Positions 6,745 to 16,100 of a stretch of DNA of 21,156 nucleotides are shown here, one piece after another. The notes under the pieces are model-generated. The model was not told the origin of the DNA, did no database searches, and saw only the letters and a program-made list of their open reading frames with translations. The DNA comes from Acidimicrobiia bacterium. GTDB lineage: Bacteria; Actinomycetota; Acidimicrobiia; Acidimicrobiales; Bin134. The stretch spans positions 4,152 to 25,307 of the forward strand of contig VYDF01000096.1 in NCBI GenBank assembly GCA_009843565.1, given 5' to 3'. Numbering within the stretch: the stretch's first letter is position 1; every line of letters begins with the position of its first letter. The position numbers were made by a program, and so were the translations under genes.

Positions 6745-7931
6745 TGGACGACATTGCCATTTTGGGTGTGGGCATGCACCCGTGGGGCAAGTGGGGTCGC
6801 AATTTCACGGAGTACGGGGTGAAGGCGGCCCGCGATGCCCTAGCCGACGCCGAGGTGGGCTGGGAGGAGATCCAGTTCGTGTCCGGCGCCAACAGCGTGC
6901 GCTGCGGCTATCCCGGCTACGTGTCGGCTTCTACTTTCGCCAACGCGCTGGGATTCACCGGTTGCCAACTGGCCAGCTCGTATGCCGCGTGCGCCTCGGG
7001 GGCCACCGCTTTGAGCATTGCCCGGGCCCAGATCTTCTCTGGAGTATGCGACGTGGCCCTGGTGGTGGGGGCCGAGTCCACTCCCAAGGGATTTTTCGCC
7101 CCCAACGCCGGGGAGCGCCACGAAGACCCCGACTGGCTGCGATTCCACCTGGTGGGGGCCACCAATCCCACGTATTTCGCCCTCTATGCCCGTCGGCGCA
7201 TGGAGCTGTACGGCGATACCTCCGAGGACTTCGCCGCGGTCAAGGTGAAGAACTCCCGCCACGGGGTGTTCAACTCCAACGCCCGCTACACCAAGGAGTA
7301 CGACGCCGACGACATCGCCAACTCCCCGATGGTGGCCGATCCGCTGCGCCTGCTGGAGATCTGCGCCACCTCCGACGGCGGGGCCGCGCTGGTGGTGTCG
7401 AGCCTGGAATGGGCCGCCAGCCGGGGAATCGACAACCCGGTGCGGGTGTCGGGCATTTCCACAGTGCGCCCCACCTATCCCAACAGCGTGATCGAACTGC
7501 CCTATCTGGCGTCGGACTCGTGGTCTGCGGTGGGCGACGAGACCATGACGTTCAAGGACAACATTGCGGGCCGAGCATACGAAGAAGCGTCGGTTTCCCC
7601 CGAAGACCTCGACTTCGCCGAGGTGTACGACCTGTCGTCGGCCTACGAGCTGGACTGGTATGAGCACATCGGACTGTGCGAGCGGGGCGACGCGGCCAAG
7701 CTGCTGCGGGCCGGCGATACCGCCCTGGGCGGGCGCATTCCGGTTAACCCGTCAGGCGGGCTGGGGGCCTTCGGAGAGGCGGTGCCGGCTCAGGCCATCG
7801 CCCAGGTGTGCGAGATGGCGTGGCAGCTTCGGGGCGAAGCCGGCGATCGCCAGGTGGAGGGGGCTCGAGTAGGCCTGTCCATCAACCACGGCATGTTCGG
7901 CCACGGCTCCTCGGTGATCTGCACCCGGTAG
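6744..7931 (+). CDS. Thiolase-fold protein, Ltp2-like (probable acyl-CoA retro-aldolase)
   Basis: The 395-aa protein has the thiolase fold and SCPx/lipid-transfer-type signatures. The usual nucleophile position is kept (Cys83 in YAACASG), but the other catalytic thiolase motifs are altered. The EVHD histidine is replaced by Tyr295 (EVYDLSSAYELDWYEHIG), and the GHPxGA histidine is replaced by Glu345 in NPSGGLGAFGEAVPAQA. These changes, and the C-terminal INHGMFGHGSSVI motif, match the Ltp2 aldolases that release short-chain units from 3-hydroxyacyl-CoA intermediates of steroid side chains, rather than thiolytic enzymes. Its ATG overlaps the TGA of the DUF35 gene, with ACGGAGAAGG as ribosome site, so a 1:1 aldolase-DUF35 complex is likely. 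The natural substrate is inferred only: probably a branched or steroid-like hydroxyacyl-CoA. Confidence 0.85.
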   Translation: MDDIAILGVGMHPWGKWGRNFTEYGVKAARDALADAEVGWEEIQFVSGANSVRCGYPGYVSASTFANALGFTGCQLASSYAACASGATALSIARAQIFSGVCDVALVVGAESTPKGFFAPNAGERHEDPDWLRFHLVGATNPTYFALYARRRMELYGDTSEDFAAVKVKNSRHGVFNSNARYTKEYDADDIANSPMVADPLRLLEICATSDGGAALVVSSLEWAASRGIDNPVRVSGISTVRPTYPNSVIELPYLASDSWSAVGDETMTFKDNIAGRAYEEASVSPEDLDFAEVYDLSSAYELDWYEHIGLCERGDAAKLLRAGDTALGGRIPVNPSGGLGAFGEAVPAQAIAQVCEMAWQLRGEAGDRQVEGARVGLSINHGMFGHGSSVICTR

Positions 7932-7971
7932 TCGACTGATCTTGCCTCAGTGGGGGATAGCTCCCTCTGGC

Positions 7972-7977
7972 TAGAGT
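7972..7977 (+). promoter_or_regulatory. -10 box TAGAGT for a leaderless P450 mRNA
   Basis: TAGAGT is followed by 6 nt (GCCGCC) and the ATG at 7984. The 52-bp gap after the aldolase stop holds no Shine-Dalgarno site near the ATG, supporting leaderless initiation from its own promoter. Confidence 0.5.
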
Positions 7978-7983
7978 GCCGCC

Positions 7984-9201
7984 ATGGCACCACCTGATCT
8001 GCTCAGTTCCGACGAAGACCGCTACGAGGTGTACCGGGTGTACCGGGACGAGTACCCGTGCTTCCACGATGAGGCTTCAGACACCTGGTTTGTGAGCCGC
8101 TACGCCGATGTGGAGCACGTGTTCAAGAACCCGGAATTCAGCACCGACATGTACGAGTGGATGATCGAGCCGGCCCACGGGCCGACGCTGCTGTCAAAGC
8201 ACGGGGCCGAGCACTCCCGCTACCGCAACCTGGTGGCCCCCTTTTTCCGGGGAGCATTGCTGGAGGCCGACTTCATGCCCATGATCGAGGCCCAGGCCAA
8301 GTCGATGATCGACCAGTGGATCTCCGACGGATCCTGCGACTTGGTGGAGGGACTGTCGCGGTACCTGCCCATCAAGGTGATCGTGGCCATGCTGGGCTTG
8401 CCCGATGAGGACCACCCGAAGTTCCAGGACTGGTACGAGTCGATCAATCGGTTTGTGTCCAACATCAACCAGGACCCGGACATCATTGCTGAGGGCGAAC
8501 AGACCCGGGTGGAGTTCCAGGACTACCTGATGCCGGTGATCGCCGAGCGGCGCCGCAATCCCGGCGACGATCTCCTGTCCAACTTGGTGACCGCCGAGAT
8601 AGACGGCAGCGGTTTGTCCGACATCGAGGTCAAGTCGTTCACCAGTCTGCTGTTGACCGCCGGGGGAGAGACCACCGACAAGGCCATTGCCAGCTTGTTC
8701 AAGAACCTGCTGGAGCACCCCGACCAGCTTGAGCAGGTGCGAACTGACCGATCCATGGTGACCATGGCGGTGGCCGAGACGCTGCGCTACAGCCCGCCGG
8801 CTCACTGGATACAGCGCCTGCCCCACGAAAAGGCCGAGCTGCCGTCGGGCACCGGCACCATTCCTGCCGGCGCAACCGTGACCGGCATCATCGGGGCGGC
8901 CAACCGGGACGAGCGCAAGTACACCCACACCGATCCCGAGCGGTTCGACATCAACCGAAAGGACCTGCCCGCATCCAGCGCTTTTGCCGCCAACGCCGAG
9001 CACACCACCTTCTGCTTCGGGCGGCACCACTGCGTGGGCTCGTACCTGGCCAAAGCCGAGATCGAGGCTGCGCTCAACATTGTCCTCGACTGCACCGAGA
9101 ACCTGCGCTTGGCCGACGGATTCGAGGCCAAAGAGGTCGGGATATTTCTCCGGGCTCCGGCTGAGCTTCATGTGGAGTTTGATCCGGTAGAAGGCAAGTA
9201 G
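7984..9201 (+). CDS. Cytochrome P450 (bacterial soluble class)
   Basis: The 405-aa soluble P450 has every core motif. The I-helix AGGETT covers residues 226-231, with the acid Glu229 and Thr230. The K-helix ExxR is Glu265-Thr-Leu-Arg268. The heme-binding loop FCFGRHHCVG has the thiolate ligand Cys350. The C-helix segment has HSRYRNLVAPFF. There is no membrane anchor or fused reductase, so it needs separate ferredoxin and reductase partners, which are absent from the window. It probably hydroxylates a hydrophobic compound; by context this may be a steroid- or terpenoid-like acid, but the sequence alone does not show the substrate. It follows the DUF35-aldolase pair by 52 bp, and the same gene order is repeated at 19143-21156. 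Confidence 0.95.
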   Translation: MAPPDLLSSDEDRYEVYRVYRDEYPCFHDEASDTWFVSRYADVEHVFKNPEFSTDMYEWMIEPAHGPTLLSKHGAEHSRYRNLVAPFFRGALLEADFMPMIEAQAKSMIDQWISDGSCDLVEGLSRYLPIKVIVAMLGLPDEDHPKFQDWYESINRFVSNINQDPDIIAEGEQTRVEFQDYLMPVIAERRRNPGDDLLSNLVTAEIDGSGLSDIEVKSFTSLLLTAGGETTDKAIASLFKNLLEHPDQLEQVRTDRSMVTMAVAETLRYSPPAHWIQRLPHEKAELPSGTGTIPAGATVTGIIGAANRDERKYTHTDPERFDINRKDLPASSAFAANAEHTTFCFGRHHCVGSYLAKAEIEAALNIVLDCTENLRLADGFEAKEVGIFLRAPAELHVEFDPVEGK

Positions 9202-9213
9202 GCGCAGGGGCGA

Positions 9214-9243
9214 TTGGTGCTAGATAGACGGCTTTCCTACTAT
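9214..9243 (+). promoter_or_regulatory. Candidate promoter of the ABC importer operon
   Basis: TTGGTG (9214-9219) and TACTAT (9238-9243) are 18 bp apart. They lie in the 93-bp gap between the P450 stop and the binding-protein ATG, giving a leader of about 45 nt. Confidence 0.4.
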
Positions 9244-9294
9244 TGGAAGTTCAGGCGTTGGAGTGAGACTGAATCGTCCGGAGAGGGGACAAAC

Positions 9295-10371
9295 ATGAAA
9301 CGCTCGTTGTGGAAGCTGCTGGCAGGACTGCTGGCGTTGGCGTTAGTCGCAGGTGCCTGCGGCAACGATGACGACAGTGAAGTAGCTGCTGGCTCCGACA
9401 TCACCATCGGCTACCTCCAGTGGATTTACGCTGACGAGGCTGGCAAGAGGATCGAGGACGCGGCCAAAGAGGCCGTTGAGTTCTTCGGATGGAGCTACGA
9501 GACCTGCGATGCGGCCGGCGATCCAGCCCAGATGCCGGTCTGCGGGAACCAGCTATTGGACAAGGACATCGACGTGATGCTCACCGACGGCATTCCCGAG
9601 GCGTTTATCACCGACGTTCTCGAGCGAGCCGAGGAAGAAGGCGTTCCCGTGCTCTCCGCCGGTGGAGAGGTTGAGCCCCGCGACTTCTACATCGCCAGCT
9701 TCGCCTCCGACGACACCGACCTCGGTGTGCAGCTGGCCAACTATCTGGTGGACCAATTCCCCAACGGCGCCCGCATCATCGTGCAGTCGGTTCCCACCGC
9801 GTGGAGCGACAAGCGCATTGAGGGGTTGAACTCGGTCATTCAGGGCAACAACATCGAGATCGTCGATCAGTGGGAAGGCGACTTCGCCGACCTGGTGGCC
9901 GGTACCGAGGCCGACGTGACCACGAAGCTCCAGCAGTTCGACGACATCAACGCGGTGTGGATCAACTTCTCGGTGGCTTCCATCGGGGCCGCCCAGGCCA
10001 TCGGCGCTCTCTACGAGGCCGACGATCCCAATCGCCCGCAACTGCTGACGTTCTATGCCAATCCCACCACCGTGAACGACATCCGGACTGGCCGGGTGGA
10101 TGCCGCGGTGGATGAGAAGCTGGAGTGGCAGAGCTGGGCTCAGGTCGACGCCGTTGCCGCTTGGCTGGAAAACGGCACGATGCCCAGCCAAGAGCGGGCA
10201 CCGATCTATGACGGACGGAACTTCTCGGTCCGCCAGGTGGTCACCATCAACACGGTGAACGCCATGCCGGCCGACAGCACCGAGGTGCCCGCCCCGGATC
10301 CACCCGGCGACTACGAGGAGTACTTCCGCAACAAGTGGTGCGACGAGTACGACGGCCTGCCCAACTGCTAA
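9295..10371 (+). CDS. ABC transporter substrate-binding lipoprotein, ribose/sugar type (Peripla_BP_4-like)
   Basis: The 358-aa precursor has a basic N-terminus, a hydrophobic stretch and a lipobox VAGAC with the lipidated Cys22, so it should be tethered outside the membrane. The mature part starts with a strand ITIGYLQW and shows the two-lobed pattern of sugar-type periplasmic binding proteins (IDVMLTDG, GVPVLSAGGE, GARIIVQS, INAVWINFS, QLLTFYAN). It delivers a ligand to the permease encoded next. Two likely disulfide pairs stand out: Cys71/Cys83 and Cys349/Cys358, the last being the C-terminal residue. I chose ATG at 9295 because GAGAGGGG precedes it and the signal peptide begins there. The ligand is not predictable; neighbouring catabolic genes make a non-sugar ligand worth considering. 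Confidence 0.88.
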   Translation: MKRSLWKLLAGLLALALVAGACGNDDDSEVAAGSDITIGYLQWIYADEAGKRIEDAAKEAVEFFGWSYETCDAAGDPAQMPVCGNQLLDKDIDVMLTDGIPEAFITDVLERAEEEGVPVLSAGGEVEPRDFYIASFASDDTDLGVQLANYLVDQFPNGARIIVQSVPTAWSDKRIEGLNSVIQGNNIEIVDQWEGDFADLVAGTEADVTTKLQQFDDINAVWINFSVASIGAAQAIGALYEADDPNRPQLLTFYANPTTVNDIRTGRVDAAVDEKLEWQSWAQVDAVAAWLENGTMPSQERAPIYDGRNFSVRQVVTINTVNAMPADSTEVPAPDPPGDYEEYFRNKWCDEYDGLPNC

Positions 10372-10383
10372 GGCCCTGAACTC

Positions 10384-10397
10384 GCACCCATCGGTGC
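10384..10397 (+). terminator. Small hairpin followed by a short T-run
   Basis: GCACC and GGTGC form a 5-bp stem with a 4-nt CATC loop, 12 bp after the binding-protein stop, and AGTTTT follows. It is a weak intrinsic-terminator candidate that may cause partial termination before the permease gene. Confidence 0.3.
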
Positions 10398-10409
10398 AGT
10401 TTTGAACAT

Positions 10410-10449
10410 GATTGAGCCGGTGACGGGAACATCTGTCACCGGCTCAATC
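10410..10449 (+). repeat. Perfect 15-bp stem-loop between binding-protein and permease genes
   Basis: GATTGAGCCGGTGAC (10410-10424) is exactly complementary to GTCACCGGCTCAATC (10435-10449) around a 10-nt loop. No U-tract follows. By analogy with intercistronic hairpins in other binding-protein operons, it may protect the upstream mRNA from 3' decay or attenuate transcription, so that the binding protein is made in excess of the membrane components. Confidence 0.75.
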
Positions 10450-10495
10450 GCGTGTGGTGGTCTGTCGGCTAGTTTCAACGCAGGGGAGGAAGCGA

Positions 10496-11521
10496 ATGGC
10501 TGAAACAAACACTGTCCCTGTGTCGCCAGGGTCGGCCCAGCCGGGTTCAGAGGGCTCGCGCTCGAGAATAGATGTGCTGTCGTTTATTTCGACGTACGGG
10601 GTATTCATCACCTTGGTGGCCTGCATCGTGATCTTCTCGGTGCTCGACAGCGACTTCATCGAAATCGACAACCTGCGCACCCAGCTGGGCTTGGCCGCAC
10701 CGCTGCTCATGCTTTCGCTCGGGCTCACGGTTGTGCTGGCTATGGGCGATTTCGATTTGTCCATCGCGGGAACACTCTCGGCCTGCGCGGCCGCAATCGT
10801 GGTGCTGATTGTGAACCACGACTGGCCCTGGGGCTTGGCGGTGCTGGTTGGAATCGCCTTCGGCTTGGGCATCGGGGCCATCAACGGCTTGTTGGTGTCA
10901 TACGTGGAGATGCCCTCGTTCATCACCACGCTGGCTACTTTCCTGATTCTGCTGGGCGTGGAATACATGATCAGCGACGGGCGCAACATCACCGGCGCGG
11001 CCGACATGCCGGACCTGTATCGAGACCTCGGAATCGGCAAGCCTGAGCCGTTCACCGAATTCACCTCGCCGGTGTGGATTGCCGCCGGCCTGGCCATCAT
11101 CTTGTGGCTGATGATGTCCAAGACCGAGCTGGGGCGGTACATGTACGCCATCGGCGGCAATCCTGAAGCGGCCCGACTCTCCGGCATCAACGTCAAGGCG
11201 TTGCGGGCGCTGGGATTTGTGGTGGTCGGATTTGTGGCCGTAATCGCAGCGGTGTCTCAGACGGCCCGGACAGCATCGTCGATACCCCGGGTGGGGATCT
11301 CGCTGCTGCTGTCGGCCTACGCAGCGGCATTCCTGGGGGCGGCAGCTTCCCGCAAGGGCCTGTTCAACGTGCCCGGCACCGTGCTCGGGGTGATCTTCTT
11401 GCAGGCAGTGCAATCGGGTCTCACCATCTTGGGCTACGACCGCGACATCCTGGACATCTCGCGGGGGTCGATCCTGGTGCTGGCCATGCTGCTCACCGCA
11501 TTGGGAGCGAGTCGAAGATGA
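10496..11521 (+). CDS. ABC transporter permease, RbsC-like (sugar-type BPD_transp_2)
   Basis: The 341-aa integral membrane protein has many hydrophobic segments after a polar N-terminus of about 30 residues. Family signatures include GDFDLSIAGT at 84-93 (equivalent of the GxxDLS motif), a GAINGLLV turn at 127-134, PSFITTLAT at 140-148, and YAIGGNPEAARLSGI at 217-231, the loop that contacts the ATPase. It should form the homodimeric transmembrane channel of a ribose/xylose/galactose-type importer. Start ATG at 10496 has a strong GGGAGGA ribosome site about 6 nt upstream. The last codon overlaps the first codon of the ATPase gene as ATGA, so the two are translationally coupled. Confidence 0.93.
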   Translation: MAETNTVPVSPGSAQPGSEGSRSRIDVLSFISTYGVFITLVACIVIFSVLDSDFIEIDNLRTQLGLAAPLLMLSLGLTVVLAMGDFDLSIAGTLSACAAAIVVLIVNHDWPWGLAVLVGIAFGLGIGAINGLLVSYVEMPSFITTLATFLILLGVEYMISDGRNITGAADMPDLYRDLGIGKPEPFTEFTSPVWIAAGLAIILWLMMSKTELGRYMYAIGGNPEAARLSGINVKALRALGFVVVGFVAVIAAVSQTARTASSIPRVGISLLLSAYAAAFLGAAASRKGLFNVPGTVLGVIFLQAVQSGLTILGYDRDILDISRGSILVLAMLLTALGASRR

Positions 11522-13062
11522 CGGAAGCGGCACAGGTAGTCAGCGCCCCGCTGCTGGAGGTCTCCGGAGTCACCAAGCGCTACCCCGGAGTCTTGGCGGT
11601 CGACGATGTGTCCCTGTCGCTGGAAGCCGGACAGATCGTCGGGCTGGTGGGCAAGAATGGCGCGGGCAAGAGCACGCTCATCAAGATCATCGCCGGAGCC
11701 GAGCACGCCGATGAGGGCAGCTTGCAGTTGAACGGCGAGCCCCTTGTGCTGCACCGGCCTCACGACGCCACCGTCGCCGGGCTGGCCTTCGTTCATCAAG
11801 ACTTGCAGGACGTCGGCGACCTCTCGGTAGCCGAAAACGTGAGGATGGGCTTGGGCTATCCCCGAAAAGTGGGCCTGTTTGTGGACTGGGCCGAGCTGTA
11901 CCGCCAGGCTGCCGAACCCCTCGCCCGACTGGAGGCCGACATTGCCCCCCGAGACTCCGTGGGAGAGCTGAGCGTGGCCAAGCAGCGCCTGGTGATGATT
12001 GCCCGCGGCTTGGCCCAACAGGCCCAGCTCTTAGTGCTAGACGAGCCCAGCGCCTCGCTCACCGATGAGGAGATCGACCACTTATTCGCCGTCGTTCGCA
12101 GGTTGCGAGACGACGGGATCACCGTGGTGTACGTATCGCATCGCCTAGAGGAGATTTTCGAGCTCACCGAGCGGGTGATTGTGATGCGCAACGGGCAGCT
12201 GGTTGCCGACGAGTCCACCGAGTCGCTGGATCGCTCATCGCTCATTGCCCACATCACCGGCCATGAGCACGCCCAAACCGCCGTTGAGCGGCGGGCGAGT
12301 CGGGGGGTTGGGGGACGTCCCGACACTGAGGTGGTGCTGGAGGTGGACGGGGTTAGTGCTGACACAGGTGTGAATGACTGCTCTTTCGACGTCCGCAAGG
12401 GGGAAATCCTGGGTGTGGGCGGGCTGATGGGCAGCGGCCGAACCGAGATGGTCCGAGCGGTGTTCGGCGCCGATCATCGTCGGGAGGGCACGGTGCGAGT
12501 ACACGGCGCCGAGGTCAGCGACAGACACCCGTCGGAGTCGATGGCTGCGGGACTGGCCTTGTTGCCAGAGGATCGCAAGACCCAGGGCAACATCATGGAC
12601 TTCAGCGTGCGCCACAACATCACGCTGGCCTCCCTAGATCGCCACCGGGCTCGGCCGCGCCTGCCGGCCCCGTCTGGCCGGATGGAGAAGCAGGCGGCCG
12701 ACCGCCGAATCGAGCGGCTCAGCATCGCCACCCCCCACGACCGCCAGCTCGTCCGCCTGCTGTCAGGCGGGAACCAGCAAAAGGTGGTGATCGCCAAGTG
12801 GTTGGAGCAGGGCGCCGATGTGCTGATCTTCGACGAGCCCACCATCGGGGTGGATGTGGATGGGAAAGAAGAAATCTACGACATCATGGAGGAGCTGGCT
12901 GCGGAGGGGAAGGCGGTGGTGTTCATCTCCTCAGAGTTCTCCGAGCTGGTCGGCGTGTGCCATCGGGTTCTGGTGCTGCATGAGGGCCGCATCGTGGGCG
13001 AGCTGGAGGGTGATGCCGTTACTGAGCCGGCCATTGTGGAGATCTGCTACAGCCAGCACTGA
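11518..13062 (+). CDS. Sugar-type ABC transporter ATP-binding protein with two nucleotide-binding domains (RbsA/MglA-like)
   Basis: The 514-aa protein has two ABC domains in tandem. Domain one has Walker A GKNGAGKST (45-53), signature LSVAKQ (151-156), Walker B LLVLDEP with Glu176, and switch His208. Domain two has the degenerate Walker A GLMGSGRTE (302-310, Arg for Lys) typical of this family, signature LSGGNQQ (415-421) and Walker B LIFDEP (436-441). The H-loop histidine is missing (FISSEFSEL), so the second site probably hydrolyses ATP poorly or not at all, as usual in RbsA/MglA relatives. Length matches the family. It overlaps the permease gene by 4 bp and is the last clear transporter gene of the operon; an M16 lipoprotein gene follows after 89 bp. 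Confidence 0.95.
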   Translation: MTEAAQVVSAPLLEVSGVTKRYPGVLAVDDVSLSLEAGQIVGLVGKNGAGKSTLIKIIAGAEHADEGSLQLNGEPLVLHRPHDATVAGLAFVHQDLQDVGDLSVAENVRMGLGYPRKVGLFVDWAELYRQAAEPLARLEADIAPRDSVGELSVAKQRLVMIARGLAQQAQLLVLDEPSASLTDEEIDHLFAVVRRLRDDGITVVYVSHRLEEIFELTERVIVMRNGQLVADESTESLDRSSLIAHITGHEHAQTAVERRASRGVGGRPDTEVVLEVDGVSADTGVNDCSFDVRKGEILGVGGLMGSGRTEMVRAVFGADHRREGTVRVHGAEVSDRHPSESMAAGLALLPEDRKTQGNIMDFSVRHNITLASLDRHRARPRLPAPSGRMEKQAADRRIERLSIATPHDRQLVRLLSGGNQQKVVIAKWLEQGADVLIFDEPTIGVDVDGKEEIYDIMEELAAEGKAVVFISSEFSELVGVCHRVLVLHEGRIVGELEGDAVTEPAIVEICYSQH

Positions 13063-13151
13063 CAGCCAATTCGCAGTGTGATGGTGTGGGTAATGTCACT
13101 GCTGGTGGGTACCGTGTACCGCACAACTGGCTGACTTTCTCAGAGGCGGGC

Positions 13152-16100
13152 ATGAAAAAACTGTTGATCCTGTTGTTGAGCGCGGCGCTGATTCTGGCCG
13201 CTTGCTCTGATAGCGAGACCGATGTACCGGTCACCGGGTCGATTAGCTCTGGCCAGGACATAGCGACCGGCGAGGCAGATCCCACTGCTGAGGCCACAGC
13301 CGAGCCCACGGATTCGCCCACACCGGAGCCCGAGGCCGAGGCCGAGGCCGAAGAGCCCGCTCAACCCGAGACTCCGGTGGATGCGGGCGACGAGTGCCAA
13401 TCGGCGGATGACGCCGGGGCCGAGAGCCCGGAGGGCCTGTTGCCGGTTGATCCCGATGTGAAGATCGGGACGCTGAACAACGGATTCACCTACTACATCC
13501 GGTCGAACGACAGCCCGGGCGGCTCATTGTCGCTGCGTCTTGTGGTCAACGCCGGGTCGTTCAACGAGCCATTCGCGGGCGCCAACTACGCCCACTTCCT
13601 CGAGCACATGCTGTTCAACGGCACCGAGAAGTATCCCGGCAATGAGATCATCGATGCGCTGGAGAGCATCGGGGTGGAGTTCGGCCCCGACCTCAACGCC
13701 TACACCTCCTACGACGAGACCGTCTACATGCTCGACCTGGTCATAGACGAAGAAGAAGACTCGGTGGGCACCGCATTCGACGTGCTGTCCCAGTGGGCCC
13801 ATGCCGCCACTATCGACCCCGTGGATGTGGAGGAAGAGCGGGGGATTGTGCGCGACGAATACCGCCTCAGGGACGAGTCTGGCCAGGGCATTATTTTCAA
13901 GGCATTCGACCGGATGTACGGACAAGGCACGCCCTATGAGGGGCGCTCTCCCGGCGGCACAGCAGAGAACATCGAGGCGACCACTGCCGAGGATCTGCGG
14001 GACTTCTACGAGACGTGGTACGTGCCTTCCAATATGGCGGTGGTCGCAGTAGGCGACCTTCCCATCGACACGCTGGAAGAATTGGTCGAGGAGTATTTCT
14101 GCGGCATTCCGACCGGGGATGATCCGCCCGTCGTTGACAACTGGTCGGCGTTGAACCCTGAGGCGACATTCGAAACTGCCACCTCCCCGGAACAGTCTTA
14201 TTCCTATCTTTCTCTGGATATCCGCCTGCCGTCTTGGGACCCCAACACGATCGAAGGCGACCGCCAACTGTGGATCGAAGAGATCATCAGCATCATGGTG
14301 GAGAATCGCCTTCAGGACGGCTACGAGCAGGGCTTTTTGTCGCAGATCGATCCAACCCACTGGTTGACGTTCTCCCATACCCGAGGCTTGCGCTTCTACG
14401 GCACGAATCTGAGGGCTGACGACTTCTCTGCCGCCCTCACCGACTATTGGTCTTTGCTGCTGAGCCTTGAACAGCACGGCTTCGGCGACGCCGATCTAGA
14501 GCGGGCGGCCAAAGCGATCAGGGCTGATTTGGAATCGGCGATAGAAGCAGAACCCACCGTCCAGGATCGCCAACGCGCCGATCAATATGCGGCGCACTTC
14601 CTGGGTGGCAGCGATATCGGACGGCTAGAAGACACCGCGGCGCGAGTCGATGCCCTGCTCGATGAACTCCAGGTTGACGAGCTCAGCGACCGCTACCGGG
14701 AGATCTTGGCTGACAGCGGGCTGATCCTGATCGCGGTGGGTCCCGATCCCTCCGAAGTGCCCACGGTCGAGGAGATGCAGGCTGCGGTCGACGCTGCCGT
14801 ACCGGGCGAGCTTCCGGAAATGATCGGAGAGGCGTCTGAGCTCCTCTCTGTGCCTGATCCGGTTGACCCGGTGAGCGAAGGTCCGATTGAGGCCATCACC
14901 AGTGAGCTGGACGATGCCTATGAGTGGGAGTTCGCCAATGGGGCCCGGGTCATGTACGCCTATTCCGACATTGCCGAAAATGAGATCAGCCTTCAGGCCA
15001 TCTCCTGGGGCGGATGGTCGGCCCTCGAAGAGGGGGAACGTCCGCTGGCCCAATACCTGGCGACCCGGGCAGTGGGCAACAGTGGGCTGGGCGATCTGAG
15101 TCCAGCGCAGATATCCCGCTATCTGGATGATCGCAACGCTCAGGTGCAGCCGTTTATCGGCGAGACCACAGAAGGCATCGCGGGAGCCTCGGATTCTGCG
15201 GACGTAGAGACGATGTTCCAGCTCATGCACCTGTACATGACCGAGGCGCGTGTAGACGAGCAGGCCTTTGGTGAGGCCGTCAACATCGGCGACATCATCG
15301 CTTCGCTGTCGGTGTCTGATCCCGACTGGCAGCAGGCGTTGGCTTATCTCGAAGTCCGTCACGGTGAGGCGTTCGGATGGTTCAACCTGGTCGCCCCTCC
15401 GGAGACGTTGGACTCGCTAACGCCGGAATCACTCCTCGATATCTACCAGCGGCGTCTGGTCGGGGTTGACGACCTTGTGGTGGTTGTCGTGGGTGATGTG
15501 GACCGCGATGTTGTCGAGCAGATGGCTCGCACCTATGTGGGCACTCTGCCCGCTGGGGAGTCCGATGACTACGTGAATCGCCGCGCTCCTGTGCCTGAGG
15601 GGATTGTCCGGCGCGAAGTAGTGCTCGGACCAGACATCCAATCCACCTCTGCGACCTACTTCTACGAACTCTTGTCCGATGTGAACCCGGCATCGGAAGT
15701 GGCTGTAGACGTGCTCCAAGTGCTTCTGGACAGTCGACTGGTCGAAAACGTCCGCGAGGATCTCGGCGATACCTATGTAGTTGCGGCATCGATCGGGATG
15801 AGCATTACGCCGGAACCCAGGATCGATGCTGAGGTCTTCGCAACCGGCGACCCTGAGCAGATGGCAACCATCGAGGCGGAGATGACCCGCATCTTGGCCG
15901 AGGTGCGCTCTGGTGAGATCACCAATGAGGAGTTCGAACAGGCCCGCTCCGTTGTCAACGACAATTACGCCCTAGTCGTCAACGCCGACTTCACCAATGT
16001 GCTGCTTCGCCGGGCCTATGTCAGCGACGATGAACTGCCTACTCCAGGCCGGCTCATCGATGAGCTGGAGGCCTTGGAGCTGGCCGATGTGCAAGAGCTG

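Noticed and set aside
8194..9171. A 325-codon minus-strand open frame inside the P450 gene
   Set aside because: The plus-strand P450 has every diagnostic motif. The antisense product is Gly/Val/His-rich without domain features.
13524..14477. A 317-codon minus-strand open frame inside the M16 gene
   Set aside because: It overlaps the zinc-motif coding region of the peptidase in antisense and has no family signature or start-site support.
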